DNA of 5,045 bases from Hyphomicrobiales bacterium. Lineage in GTDB: Bacteria; Pseudomonadota; Alphaproteobacteria; Rhizobiales; Beijerinckiaceae. Where the stretch lies: contig JAQGJO010000519.1 of assembly GCA_028290595.1 (NCBI GenBank), forward strand, positions 1 through 5,045, in the 5' to 3' direction. The first letter of the stretch is position 1; every line of letters starts with the position of its first letter. The notes under the pieces are model-generated. The model made no database searches. It was not told the origin of the DNA and was given only the letters and a program-made list of their open reading frames with translations. The position numbers were made by a program, and so were the translations under genes. Positions 1 to 5,045 of the stretch are shown here, one piece after another.

Positions 1-2
1 TC

Positions 3-521
3 CAGATCAAGCGCGTGCCCGGCGGCGAGGCGACGACGAACCTTTTCGATAACTTGAAGATCGGCGACAGCGTCCGCCTCGATGGGCCTTACGGCATGGC
101 CTATCTGCGCGAGGATGCGCCGCGCGACATTCTCTTGCTTGCCGGCGGTTCCGGCCTGTCGCCGATGATCTCGATTGCCCGGGGTGCAGCCGCAAGCCCG
201 GCTCTGCAGGACCGCAGGATTGAATTCGTTTATGGTGGCCGTTCGCCACGCGACATTTGCGGCGAGAGCATCCTGCAACTGCTCGACGGCTATGGCGAGC
301 GCATTCACTATCACCCGGCGATCTCCATGCCGGAAGGCGCGGAGGGCTGGACCGGCCATACCGGCTTCGTGCACGACATCGCCGAAATGCTGTTCGGCGA
401 GAAACTGTCCGAGTACGAGGTCTATTTCGCCGGTCCGCCGCCGATGTCGCAAGCGGTGATGAAAATGCTGATCAAGAGCAAGGTGCCGGTCGGACAACTG
501 CATTTCGACCAGTTCTATTGA
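3..521 (+). CDS. Oxygenase reductase component, FAD/NAD(P)H-binding C-terminal part (5' end outside window)
   Basis: This is the last 172 codons of a flavoprotein that passes electrons from NAD(P)H to an oxygenase. The frame is open to the left edge, so a GTG at 15 is not the real start. Visible residues 7-31 end the FAD domain: a GGEATT phosphate-contact segment and the motif LDGPYG (26-31). The NAD-binding domain follows: AGGSGLSP (47-54), VYGGRSPRDI, then FAGPPPM, the form of the CGPPxM motif in this family, and the terminal aromatic tail HFDQFY, which stacks near the flavin. Spacing and wording resemble the reductases of toluene/alkene-type soluble di-iron monooxygenases (TouF/XamoF-like) and phenol hydroxylase. 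Such proteins are usually about 330-350 residues with an N-terminal plant-type [2Fe-2S] domain, which would lie outside the window, so its presence is inferred. A ring-hydroxylating dioxygenase reductase is an alternative. The protein is cytosolic. The next gene on the same strand follows after 87 bases. Confidence 0.88.
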   Translation, partial: QIKRVPGGEATTNLFDNLKIGDSVRLDGPYGMAYLREDAPRDILLLAGGSGLSPMISIARGAAASPALQDRRIEFVYGGRSPRDICGESILQLLDGYGERIHYHPAISMPEGAEGWTGHTGFVHDIAEMLFGEKLSEYEVYFAGPPPMSQAVMKMLIKSKVPVGQLHFDQFY

Positions 522-545
522 TCGCAGCAGCATCAAAAACATAGC

Positions 546-583
546 GGTGCGCCGGTCGCCCTTCCAGGGTTGTTCGGCGCGCC
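546..583 (+). other. Intercistronic stem-loop between reductase and Pht5-like gene
   Basis: Bases 546-554 pair with 575-583 over nine positions with one G-U pair (ggtgcgccg against cggcgcgcc). The 20-base loop can itself fold, 559-562 pairing with 566-569. No T-run follows, so this is not a classic intrinsic terminator. It sits just before the ribosome binding site of the next gene and could be an mRNA-stabilising or processing element. It is the only notable structure in the 87-base gap. Confidence 0.4.
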
Positions 584-593
584 TCAATCAGAC

Positions 594-599
594 AGGAGG
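594..599 (+). promoter_or_regulatory. Ribosome binding site deciding the start at 609
   Basis: AGGAGG lies nine bases before the ATG at 609, a near-perfect Shine-Dalgarno at normal spacing. It rules out an in-frame upstream start at 570, which would add 13 residues unlike the family N-terminus and would place this site inside the coding region. Confidence 0.85.
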
Positions 600-608
600 A
601 AACCTGAC

Positions 609-1595
609 ATGTCGAAACTGAAACTCACACTGGGCTGCTGGAACTACGATCGCACCCGCGCCATTCAGGACGGCTCCGTGCAGCCGGACGGCATCGATAT
701 CAACTATCTCGACATGCCCGTCGAAGAGACGTTCTTTCGCATGGCGCGCTATCGCGAATTCGACGTGTCGGAAATGTCGCTGTCGTCCTACTCGGTGTCG
801 CTGCATCGCGACCCCAAGCCGTTCATCGCCATTCCGGTGTTTCCGTCGCGCTTCTTCCGCCATTCCAGCATTTACGTGAATGCCAAATCCGGCATCAACG
901 AGCCGAAGGATCTCATCGGCAAGAAGATCGGCGTGCCGGAATTCCAGATGACGGCGCCGGTCTGGATCCGCGGCATTCTTTCAGACCACTACGGCGTGCC
1001 GGTCGACAGCGTCACCTATCACACCGGCGGCGAGGAAGAGCCCGGCCGCTACGAGAAGATGAAGCTCAACCTGCCGGAGAATATCAAGGTCACGCCGATC
1101 CCCGAGGACAGGACGCTGGCGCAGATGCTGCGCAGCGGCGAGATCGACGCGTTCCACACGGCGCGCAAGCCCTCAACCTATGATGGCGTCACCGTCAAGC
1201 GCCTGTTCGAGGACTATCGCCCGATCGAACTGGACTACTATCGCAAGACCAAGATCTTCCCGATCATGCATACGGTCGCTATTCGCCGCGAGGTCTACGA
1301 GGCGAACCGCTGGATCGCGCAATCGCTGTTCAAGGCGTTCTGCGAGGCCCAGCGCCGCACCTACCACGACCTGCAGGAGACAGCCGCCCTGAAGGCAATG
1401 GTGCCGTGGCTGTCGCACGACATCGAGGAAGCCCGCCGCGAAATGGGCGATGATTACTGGTCATACGGTTTCGAGAACAACCGCTCCGTGCTCGACACTT
1501 TCCTGCGCTACCATCACGAATGCGGCCTCTCGCCGCGCCTGCTGAAAGCCGAGGAACTGTTCGCGCCGGAAACGCTGGAAGCCTTCAAGATCTGA
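609..1595 (+). CDS. 4,5-dihydroxyphthalate decarboxylase-like / NMT1-type substrate-binding-fold protein
   Basis: A complete 328-residue protein, close to the usual length of the Pht5 family (4,5-dihydroxyphthalate decarboxylase). That family shares the type II periplasmic-binding-protein fold, so members are often labelled ABC transporter substrate-binding protein. Family-like segments are the N-terminal strand KLTLGCWNYDRTRAIQDG with YDRT, the ETFFRMARYREFDVSEMS region (40-57), VFPSRFFRHS (77-86) and DLIGKKIGVPEFQMTAPVW (101-119). There is no hydrophobic signal peptide or lipobox at the N-terminus (MSKLKLTLG), so it should stay in the cytosol. This fits an enzyme, or an intracellular binding protein, better than a transport receptor. 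The start is fixed by AGGAGG at 594-599. It probably shares a transcript with the upstream reductase, pointing to aromatic-acid catabolism. Substrate and reaction are not readable; decarboxylation of a hydroxylated aromatic acid is inference from the family. Confidence 0.8.
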   Translation: MSKLKLTLGCWNYDRTRAIQDGSVQPDGIDINYLDMPVEETFFRMARYREFDVSEMSLSSYSVSLHRDPKPFIAIPVFPSRFFRHSSIYVNAKSGINEPKDLIGKKIGVPEFQMTAPVWIRGILSDHYGVPVDSVTYHTGGEEEPGRYEKMKLNLPENIKVTPIPEDRTLAQMLRSGEIDAFHTARKPSTYDGVTVKRLFEDYRPIELDYYRKTKIFPIMHTVAIRREVYEANRWIAQSLFKAFCEAQRRTYHDLQETAALKAMVPWLSHDIEEARREMGDDYWSYGFENNRSVLDTFLRYHHECGLSPRLLKAEELFAPETLEAFKI

Positions 1596-1610
1596 GGGAA
1601 TTGTTCAATC

Positions 1611-1733
1611 TGTCATCTCCGACGCCTGCGTAGCAGGCGAGCGGGGATCCAGACCTAGCGGTCAACACTTAGCATCGAGCCTATGGCAGACGCCTGGATT
1701 CCCGCTCGCGCCTGCGGCGCGTCGGGAATGACA
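1611..1733. repeat. Palindromic intergenic repeat between converging genes
   Basis: The left arm 1611-1652 is an imperfect reverse complement of the right arm 1694-1733: both begin or end in tgtcat/atgaca, share cgacg and gagcggg blocks, and reach atccag/ctggat. The spacer is 41 bases. Each arm also holds its own perfect 6-bp hairpin: 1624-1629 with 1633-1638 on the left, and 1707-1712 with 1716-1721 on the right. This layout resembles the short palindromic repeats scattered between genes in Bradyrhizobium-like genomes; that resemblance is from memory and copy number cannot be seen here. It fills most of the 157-base gap between two stop codons and could end transcription from both sides. No transposase or clear target-site duplication is visible. 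Confidence 0.75.
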
Positions 1734-1752
1734 GAAAGGTGCAAGCGCAGGC

Positions 1753-2151
1753 TTAGTGCTGGTGAAAGCCGTCGCCGTCGCCGTGATCATGCCCATGATC
1801 CGGCTGAATGCGCTCAGCCTCCGCATAGCCATGCATCAGCGCTTCCATCACCTTGCGCAGGGGATCTTCTTGCAAGGAAAGATGCGCGGCCAGAAACCCT
1901 GCCAGCCGCGCGAAGGCGAGCGGCTGCAAGGAAAGCATGTCGTAGCGCTTCTCGTCGTCGGCGCTTTCCGCATCCTTGACGCTGCGCGCCAGCGCATCGG
2001 TAAACAGTTTGTCGATCGCGGCGATAATTTCGTCGTTGCCGGCGCCGCGCCGCTCGGCCTGCGCCAGCAGGGAGCGGGCATGGACGAGGTAGCGGTCGTA
2101 CAGCAATTCCTCGAGCCGGCTTGGGCCGCTGTCGTCATCATCGCCGCACAT
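1753..2151 (-). CDS. Small protein of unknown function with His/Asp-rich C-terminal tail
   Basis: A 132-residue protein I do not recognise. It opens with an acidic stretch (MCGDDDD), continues with amphipathic, probably helical sequence (residues about 11-115: LEELLYDRYLVHARSLLAQAE, then DEIIAAIDKLFTDALARSV), and ends in a tail (118-132) with five His and four Asp: DHGHDHGDGDGFHQH. Tails like this bind Ni, Zn, Co or Fe in metallochaperones. No signal peptide or membrane span is seen. The ATG at 2151 is chosen because GGAAGG at 2161-2166 lies nine bases upstream; a TTG at 2157 would leave only three bases. The ATG comes two bases after the TGA of the upstream cupin gene, so translation is probably coupled to it. 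A role in supplying or holding metal for the cupins is inference from tail and position only. Confidence 0.8.
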   Translation of the reverse strand: MCGDDDDSGPSRLEELLYDRYLVHARSLLAQAERRGAGNDEIIAAIDKLFTDALARSVKDAESADDEKRYDMLSLQPLAFARLAGFLAAHLSLQEDPLRKVMEALMHGYAEAERIQPDHGHDHGDGDGFHQH

Positions 2152-2153
2152 GA

Positions 2154-2708
2154 TCAATAGCCTTCCGCATTCTCCAACTGCTCGAACCAGTCGAATCCCA
2201 TCGCCTTGATGATGCGGCTGGTGACGACGATCAGGCGCGCCTCATTGTTCGGGTCGGCGTTGAAATGCTTGTGCGTGCAATAGGGCGGGATATAGACGAA
2301 ATCGCCCTGCTGCCATTCGAATTTCTGCGGCTCCGCAGCCCATTCGAATTCCATCAGATCGTGGCAATCGAATTTGACATCCCAGTGCAGGTCGTAGCCC
2401 TTGCCTTCGACCACGTAGAAGACTTCTTCCGACAGATGACGGTGCTTGCCCGAGGCTTTGCCCGGCGGCAGAAACTGCATGTAGATGTCGAGGCAGCACT
2501 CTTTCGTATCCATTTTCTCGTGGATGATGTGCTTGATCAGCCCGTCTGGCGAGCGCTCGAACGGCATGTCTGCGGCCTTCACCACATTCATGCGGCTGTC
2601 GTACTCCTTGCGGAACTGCTCCGACGCCTTCACCGCCTCTTCGTAGAAATTGACATGCTTGGCGCCGGCATGGGCGCGGTCTCGTTCGTGCGGATCGGTG
2701 ACGGACAT
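2154..2708 (-). CDS. Single-domain cupin protein, probable metal-dependent enzyme
   Basis: A 184-residue cupin with a long N-terminal helical-looking extension (about residues 1-70, polar and charged) before the beta-barrel. Cupin motif 1 is at 83-102: GKASGKHRHLSEEVFYVVEG, with His89, His91 and Glu95 in the standard HxH(x3)E arrangement. Motif 2 is GDFVYIPPYCTHKHFN at 135-150, with His146 the likely fourth ligand and Asn150 closing the motif. All four canonical ligands are present, so it should bind Fe, Mn, Zn or Ni and be catalytically competent. The reaction (dioxygenase, decarboxylase, isomerase) is unknown. The ATG at 2708 has GGAAGG at 2715-2720, six bases upstream. It follows the two-domain cupin gene by 77 bases holding a strong hairpin, and its stop nearly touches the next start. 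The barrel resembles both modules of the neighbouring bicupin, notably the FEW..G....P.....H.HFN pattern. Confidence 0.85.
   Translation of the reverse strand: MSVTDPHERDRAHAGAKHVNFYEEAVKASEQFRKEYDSRMNVVKAADMPFERSPDGLIKHIIHEKMDTKECCLDIYMQFLPPGKASGKHRHLSEEVFYVVEGKGYDLHWDVKFDCHDLMEFEWAAEPQKFEWQQGDFVYIPPYCTHKHFNADPNNEARLIVVTSRIIKAMGFDWFEQLENAEGY
2161..2166 (-). promoter_or_regulatory. Ribosome binding site for the His-tail protein
   Basis: GGAAGG on the minus strand lies inside the last codons of the upstream cupin gene (Ala-Glu-Gly), nine bases before the ATG at 2151. It decides between that ATG and the TTG two codons earlier, and indicates translational coupling. Confidence 0.65.
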
Positions 2709-2729
2709 AGGCTTCCTTCCGAATTCATC

Positions 2730-2746
2730 TTAGGCAACAAGCCTAA
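2730..2746 (-). promoter_or_regulatory. Alternative small hairpin overlapping the 15-bp stem
   Basis: Bases 2730-2735 (ttaggc) pair perfectly with 2741-2746 (gcctaa) across a five-base loop. The 2742-2746 arm is also part of the larger stem at 2742-2775, so both cannot form at once. In the minus-strand mRNA the small hairpin ends about 20 bases before the cupin start and would leave the first arm of the large stem free. A switching role is speculative: the large stem is far more stable. Confidence 0.4.
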
Positions 2747-2775
2747 TCTCCGCCTCGCGTGAGGCGGAGATTAGG
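2742..2775 (-). terminator. Perfect 15-bp intercistronic hairpin between the two cupin genes
   Basis: Bases 2742-2756 (cctaatctccgcctc) are the exact reverse complement of 2761-2775, with a four-base loop. The stem begins 10 bases after the stop codon of the bicupin gene. On the minus strand it is followed by cttgttgcc, which is only weakly T-rich, so it may terminate partially. It may instead protect the 3' end of the bicupin message and set a lower level for the downstream genes. On the plus strand it is followed by agctttcgttt, but no gene on that strand ends nearby. Confidence 0.6.
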
Positions 2776-2785
2776 AGCTTTCGTT

Positions 2786-3904
2786 TCAGGCGGCCTTCGA
2801 CGGCAGGCTTTCGAGTTCCGTCTTGTAGGCATCGTCCATTTTCGGCGTCAGCCCGTTCTTCGAGAGTTCCTTCTCGAACAGATCGCGCACCTGCGGCGTC
2901 TCGTCGGCATAGTCGATCTGGTCGCCGCCGATGCGGCGGCTGATCCAGGCCTTGGGCACGCCCTGGCCGTTGCGGATCGACACGGTCTCGTGCTTGAACG
3001 CGAGATAGCGCGCCGGTGAATTGCCGGTGTTGAAGTGCTGGTGAAACCACATGTTCGGCGGTACGATCATGGTGCCGACTTCCCAATCATAGCGCCGCGG
3101 CTCTTCGCCTTCCGGCCACATCAGCGAATAGCCTTCGCCCGACAGGATGATCACGTGCGCGCCGGGGCCGTGGCAATGGCCCTTCTTGTAGGTGCCGATC
3201 GGGAACTGCGAGATGTGGCTGTTCATCGAGCCCTTCGCCATGTTGAAGCGGATGTGGCCACCGCCGGCGCCGCGTTCCTTGGCCGAGATCAGCGGTAGGT
3301 TGACCGCGTCGGGCACAAAATTGGTTTCGAGCAGCAGACCCTTCTGTTCGCCCTTGGCGCTGAAATAATCAGGCTCGCCGGCGAAGCGGCTCTTGAAGTC
3401 ATGTTCCGTGTTGAAGACGAAACCGATGTCTTCGTAGAGATTGATGACCGGCGGCGCATTGGTGACGGCCACAAATCGCGCCGCTTCCTGGCCGGAGCCG
3501 TTGAAATGCTGATGCCAGGCGTTGAGCGGAATGGCAAACAGCGCGCCGGCCTTCCATTCGAAGGTGATCTTCTTGCCGGCGTCGTTCCACACGCTGGTCG
3601 AACCGCGGCCTTCGAGCACGAGGATCATTTCTTCGAAAAGCTGCCGTTGCGGCTCCAGCTTCTTGCCCGGCGCGATCTCGCAGACGTAGCAATCGTTCGA
3701 AGTACGCGACGCCTCGTGATTGACATAGAGGCCCTTGCCGCCACGCCGTGCCCAAGGCTTGAGGTCTACCGTCCGCAGGTTGCGGATGTAATGCGCGCTG
3801 ACGATGTCGAGGCCTTCGTCGCGAACCCAGCGCAGATAGGGCGTGTCTTTCTCAGTGGCGAATTTCTTCGCCAGATCATCCGAAACAATTGCGTCTTTCG
3901 CCAT
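2786..3904 (-). CDS. Two-domain cupin (bicupin), probable metal-dependent oxygenase or related enzyme
   Basis: A 372-residue protein with two cupin barrels. In the N-terminal barrel, motif 1 (GKKLEPQRQLFEEMILVLEG, 80-99) has Gln86 and Gln88 where cupins normally have the HxH ligands, keeping Glu92; motif 2 (AIPLNAWHQHFN, 124-135) keeps His131 and Asn135. In the C-terminal barrel, motif 1 has GHCHGPGAH (242-250): His243 and His245 are kept but His250 stands at the usual Glu place. Motif 2 (VPPNMWFHQHFN, 281-292) provides His288. The C-terminal site is therefore the likely catalytic centre, and the N-terminal one is altered or structural. Gentisate dioxygenase and related bicupins have a comparable size and fold; the actual reaction is unknown. 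It has no signal peptide, so is cytosolic. ATG 3904 is preferred to TTG 3907 because AGGAG (3912-3916) is seven bases from the ATG. It lies 50 bases downstream of the ABC ATPase gene and is probably cotranscribed with it. Confidence 0.87.
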   Translation of the reverse strand: MAKDAIVSDDLAKKFATEKDTPYLRWVRDEGLDIVSAHYIRNLRTVDLKPWARRGGKGLYVNHEASRTSNDCYVCEIAPGKKLEPQRQLFEEMILVLEGRGSTSVWNDAGKKITFEWKAGALFAIPLNAWHQHFNGSGQEAARFVAVTNAPPVINLYEDIGFVFNTEHDFKSRFAGEPDYFSAKGEQKGLLLETNFVPDAVNLPLISAKERGAGGGHIRFNMAKGSMNSHISQFPIGTYKKGHCHGPGAHVIILSGEGYSLMWPEGEEPRRYDWEVGTMIVPPNMWFHQHFNTGNSPARYLAFKHETVSIRNGQGVPKAWISRRIGGDQIDYADETPQVRDLFEKELSKNGLTPKMDDAYKTELESLPSKAA

Positions 3905-3949
3905 CAATTTACTCCTGGCTTCATGGGCGGGGCTGACGCCCCAATTGAT
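3903..3949 (-). promoter_or_regulatory. Inverted repeat enclosing the bicupin ribosome binding site and start
   Basis: Bases 3903-3909 (atcaatt) are the exact reverse complement of 3943-3949 (aattgat). In the minus-strand mRNA the second copy includes the AT of the ATG start. AGGAG (3912-3916) and a GC hairpin (3929-3933 with 3938-3942, loop tgac) lie in the loop. Folding would partly hide the start codon. The seven pairs are AT-rich, so the effect is uncertain and chance is possible. Confidence 0.35.
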
Positions 3950-3954
3950 CGCAG

Positions 3955-5045
3955 TCAGACGGCGCGAACGCCACCGTCATCCGCGATCGCGATACATTTC
4001 TCCGGGTCGATGCGCACATGCAGCGCTGCGCCGTCGGTCGCCCGCAGCGAGGGATGTGAGCGCGATTGCAGCATCGCCTGGCCGACCTTCACCTGCACGT
4101 CGACGAAGTCGCCAAGGAACACCGTCGTATCGGCGGTGCCGCCGAAAACGTTGGAGGCAGCATCCGCGGTGAAAGGTCGTTCCGACAATTCGACGTCTTC
4201 AGGCCTGATCGAGATGGCGGCTTTCGAACCGGCAGAGAACGGCGCGTCGCTCTTCACCAGGATATCGCCGATGGCCGTGTGGATGCGCCAGCGCTGGGTT
4301 GAATCGTCCCGGCCCTGCACCTGGCCTTCGATGAAATTCGTGGTGCCGATGAAGTCGGCGACGAACTTGTTCTTCGGCCGATCATAGATGTCGCGCGGCG
4401 GGCCGATCTGGACGACTCTGCCTTCGTTCATCACCGCGATCTCATGCGACAGCGCCAGCGCCTCGCCCTGATCATGGGTGACGTAGATGGTGGTGATGCC
4501 GTTGTCGCGCTGGATGCGCTTGAGCTCGAAGCGCATGCGGTCGCGCAGCTTGGCGTCGAGGTTGGACAAAGGCTCATCGAGCAGCAGCAGTTCCGGCTCC
4601 ATCACCAGCGCGCGGGCGAGCGCCAGGCGCTGCTGCTGGCCGCCGGAGAGTTTTGTCGCGTCGCGATCGGCGAGATGGTCGAGCGCCACCGCGCTCAGCA
4701 CGCTCATCACCTTGTCGCGGATCTGCTGTTTCGAAGGCCGGTTCTTGCGCACTTCGAGGGGAAACGCCGCATTGGCGAACACCGTCATATGCGGCCAGAT
4801 GGCATAGGACTGGAACACCATGCCGAAGTTGCGCTTGTTGGGCGGAATGAAGACGCCGTTCTTGGAGGAATAGACGATGCGCCCGCTGACCTCGATGTCG
4901 CCCGAAGTCGGCCGCTCGAGCCCGGCGATCGAGCGCAGGGTCGTGGTCTTGCCGCAGCCGGAAGGCCCCAGAAGCGTGAAGAACTTGCCCTTCGGCACTT
5001 CAAACGACACGTCCTGCGCCGCGCGGACGGCAGGACCCGTCTGGG
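3955..5045 (-). CDS. ABC transporter ATP-binding protein, PotA/FbpC type (5' end outside window)
   Basis: ATPase subunit of an importer. The 362 visible residues lack only the first few. The frame is open to the right edge, and the residues before the GTG at 5010 (AVRAAQD, then VSFEVPKG) match the conserved first strand of such domains, so that GTG is not the start. In visible numbering, Walker A GPSGCGKTT is at 26-34, the Q-loop Gln at 78 in FQSYAIWPHMTV, the signature LSGGQQQR from 132, Walker B LLLLDEP ending with Asp156-Glu157, the D-loop SNLD, and the H-loop His at 190 in YVTHDQGEA. A C-terminal TOBE/OB regulatory domain follows (NFIEG near 236-240, IRPEDV near 279-284). This layout is that of spermidine/putrescine, iron(III) and related small-solute importers (CUT1 sugar ATPases share it). 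The SYAIWPHMTV wording is common in the FbpC/PotA group. Substrate is not readable; permease genes are not in the window and may lie to the right. Confidence 0.93.
   Translation of the reverse strand, partial: QTGPAVRAAQDVSFEVPKGKFFTLLGPSGCGKTTTLRSIAGLERPTSGDIEVSGRIVYSSKNGVFIPPNKRNFGMVFQSYAIWPHMTVFANAAFPLEVRKNRPSKQQIRDKVMSVLSAVALDHLADRDATKLSGGQQQRLALARALVMEPELLLLDEPLSNLDAKLRDRMRFELKRIQRDNGITTIYVTHDQGEALALSHEIAVMNEGRVVQIGPPRDIYDRPKNKFVADFIGTTNFIEGQVQGRDDSTQRWRIHTAIGDILVKSDAPFSAGSKAAISIRPEDVELSERPFTADAASNVFGGTADTTVFLGDFVDVQVKVGQAMLQSRSHPSLRATDGAALHVRIDPEKCIAIADDGGVRAV

Noticed and set aside
1773..1784. gccgtc tandem-like repeats
   Set aside because: These are Gly-Asp codons of the tail (GDGDG), too short to be called a separate repeat element.
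1785..1800. Perfect 7-bp inverted repeat gatcatg-cc-catgatc
   Set aside because: It arises from GAT/CAT codons for the His/Asp tail and needs no separate explanation such as an operator.
1683..1979. A plus-strand frame starting inside the palindromic repeat
   Set aside because: Its composition is Arg/Ala/Pro-rich shadow-like, it begins in repeat DNA and overlaps the His-tail gene.
2155..2157. TTG as start of the His-tail protein
   Set aside because: Spacing to GGAAGG would be only three bases; the ATG two codons later has nine.
1756..2160. A 134-codon plus-strand frame opposite the His-tail gene
   Set aside because: It is antisense with no credible ribosome binding site. The minus-strand frame has a good site, coupled start and protein-like composition.
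2265..2762. A 165-codon plus-strand frame
   Set aside because: It is antisense to the small cupin with its full metal-binding motifs, and runs into the intercistronic hairpin. It is a shadow frame.
3905..3907. TTG as start of the bicupin
   Set aside because: The spacing to AGGAG would be four bases against seven for the adjacent ATG.
3401..4387. A 328-codon open frame on the plus strand
   Set aside because: It lies antisense across the bicupin and ABC ATPase genes, whose motifs are unmistakable. Its translation is low-complexity and family-free, as expected from high third-position GC on the opposite strand.
5008..5010. GTG as start of the ABC ATPase
   Set aside because: The frame continues to the window edge with residues typical of the first strand of the ATPase domain, so the true start is outside.

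Overview
The window is GC-rich with strong G/C preference at third codon positions and GGAAGG/AGGAGG-type ribosome binding sites. It also carries an intergenic palindrome of the "tgtcat...cccg...gggaatgaca" style. Together with the protein families, this suggests an alphaproteobacterium of the Hyphomicrobiales (Bradyrhizobium / Rhodopseudomonas / Xanthobacteraceae-like). That placement is inference from sequence style, not a database result.

Layout: two gene blocks converge. On the plus strand (1-1595) lie the C-terminal half of a flavin/NAD(P)H oxidoreductase, of the kind that feeds electrons to soluble di-iron or aromatic-ring monooxygenases, and, 87 bases on, a complete cytosolic protein of the 4,5-dihydroxyphthalate decarboxylase / NMT1-like substrate-binding-protein family. 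On the minus strand (5045 down to 1753) lie four genes in one apparent transcription unit. In order of transcription they are a PotA/FbpC-type ABC transporter ATPase (N-terminus outside the window), a 372-residue two-domain cupin, a 184-residue single-domain cupin, and a 132-residue protein of unknown function with a His/Asp-rich tail. A 123-base imperfect palindrome sits between the two converging 3' ends.

How it may work together: the visible genes fit a catabolic cluster for an aromatic or alkene-type substrate. The reductase would serve a monooxygenase encoded to the left, the Pht5-like protein would act on or bind an aromatic acid, and the cupins would be metal-dependent dioxygenases, decarboxylases or isomerases, with the ABC ATPase powering uptake. 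No substrate can be read from the sequence. The most distinctive features are three related cupin modules with three different metal-ligand sets, a His-rich small protein translationally coupled to the last cupin, and a perfect 15-bp hairpin between the two cupin genes. That hairpin shares an arm with a second, mutually exclusive hairpin. No tRNA, rRNA, CRISPR array, transposase or phage gene was seen.
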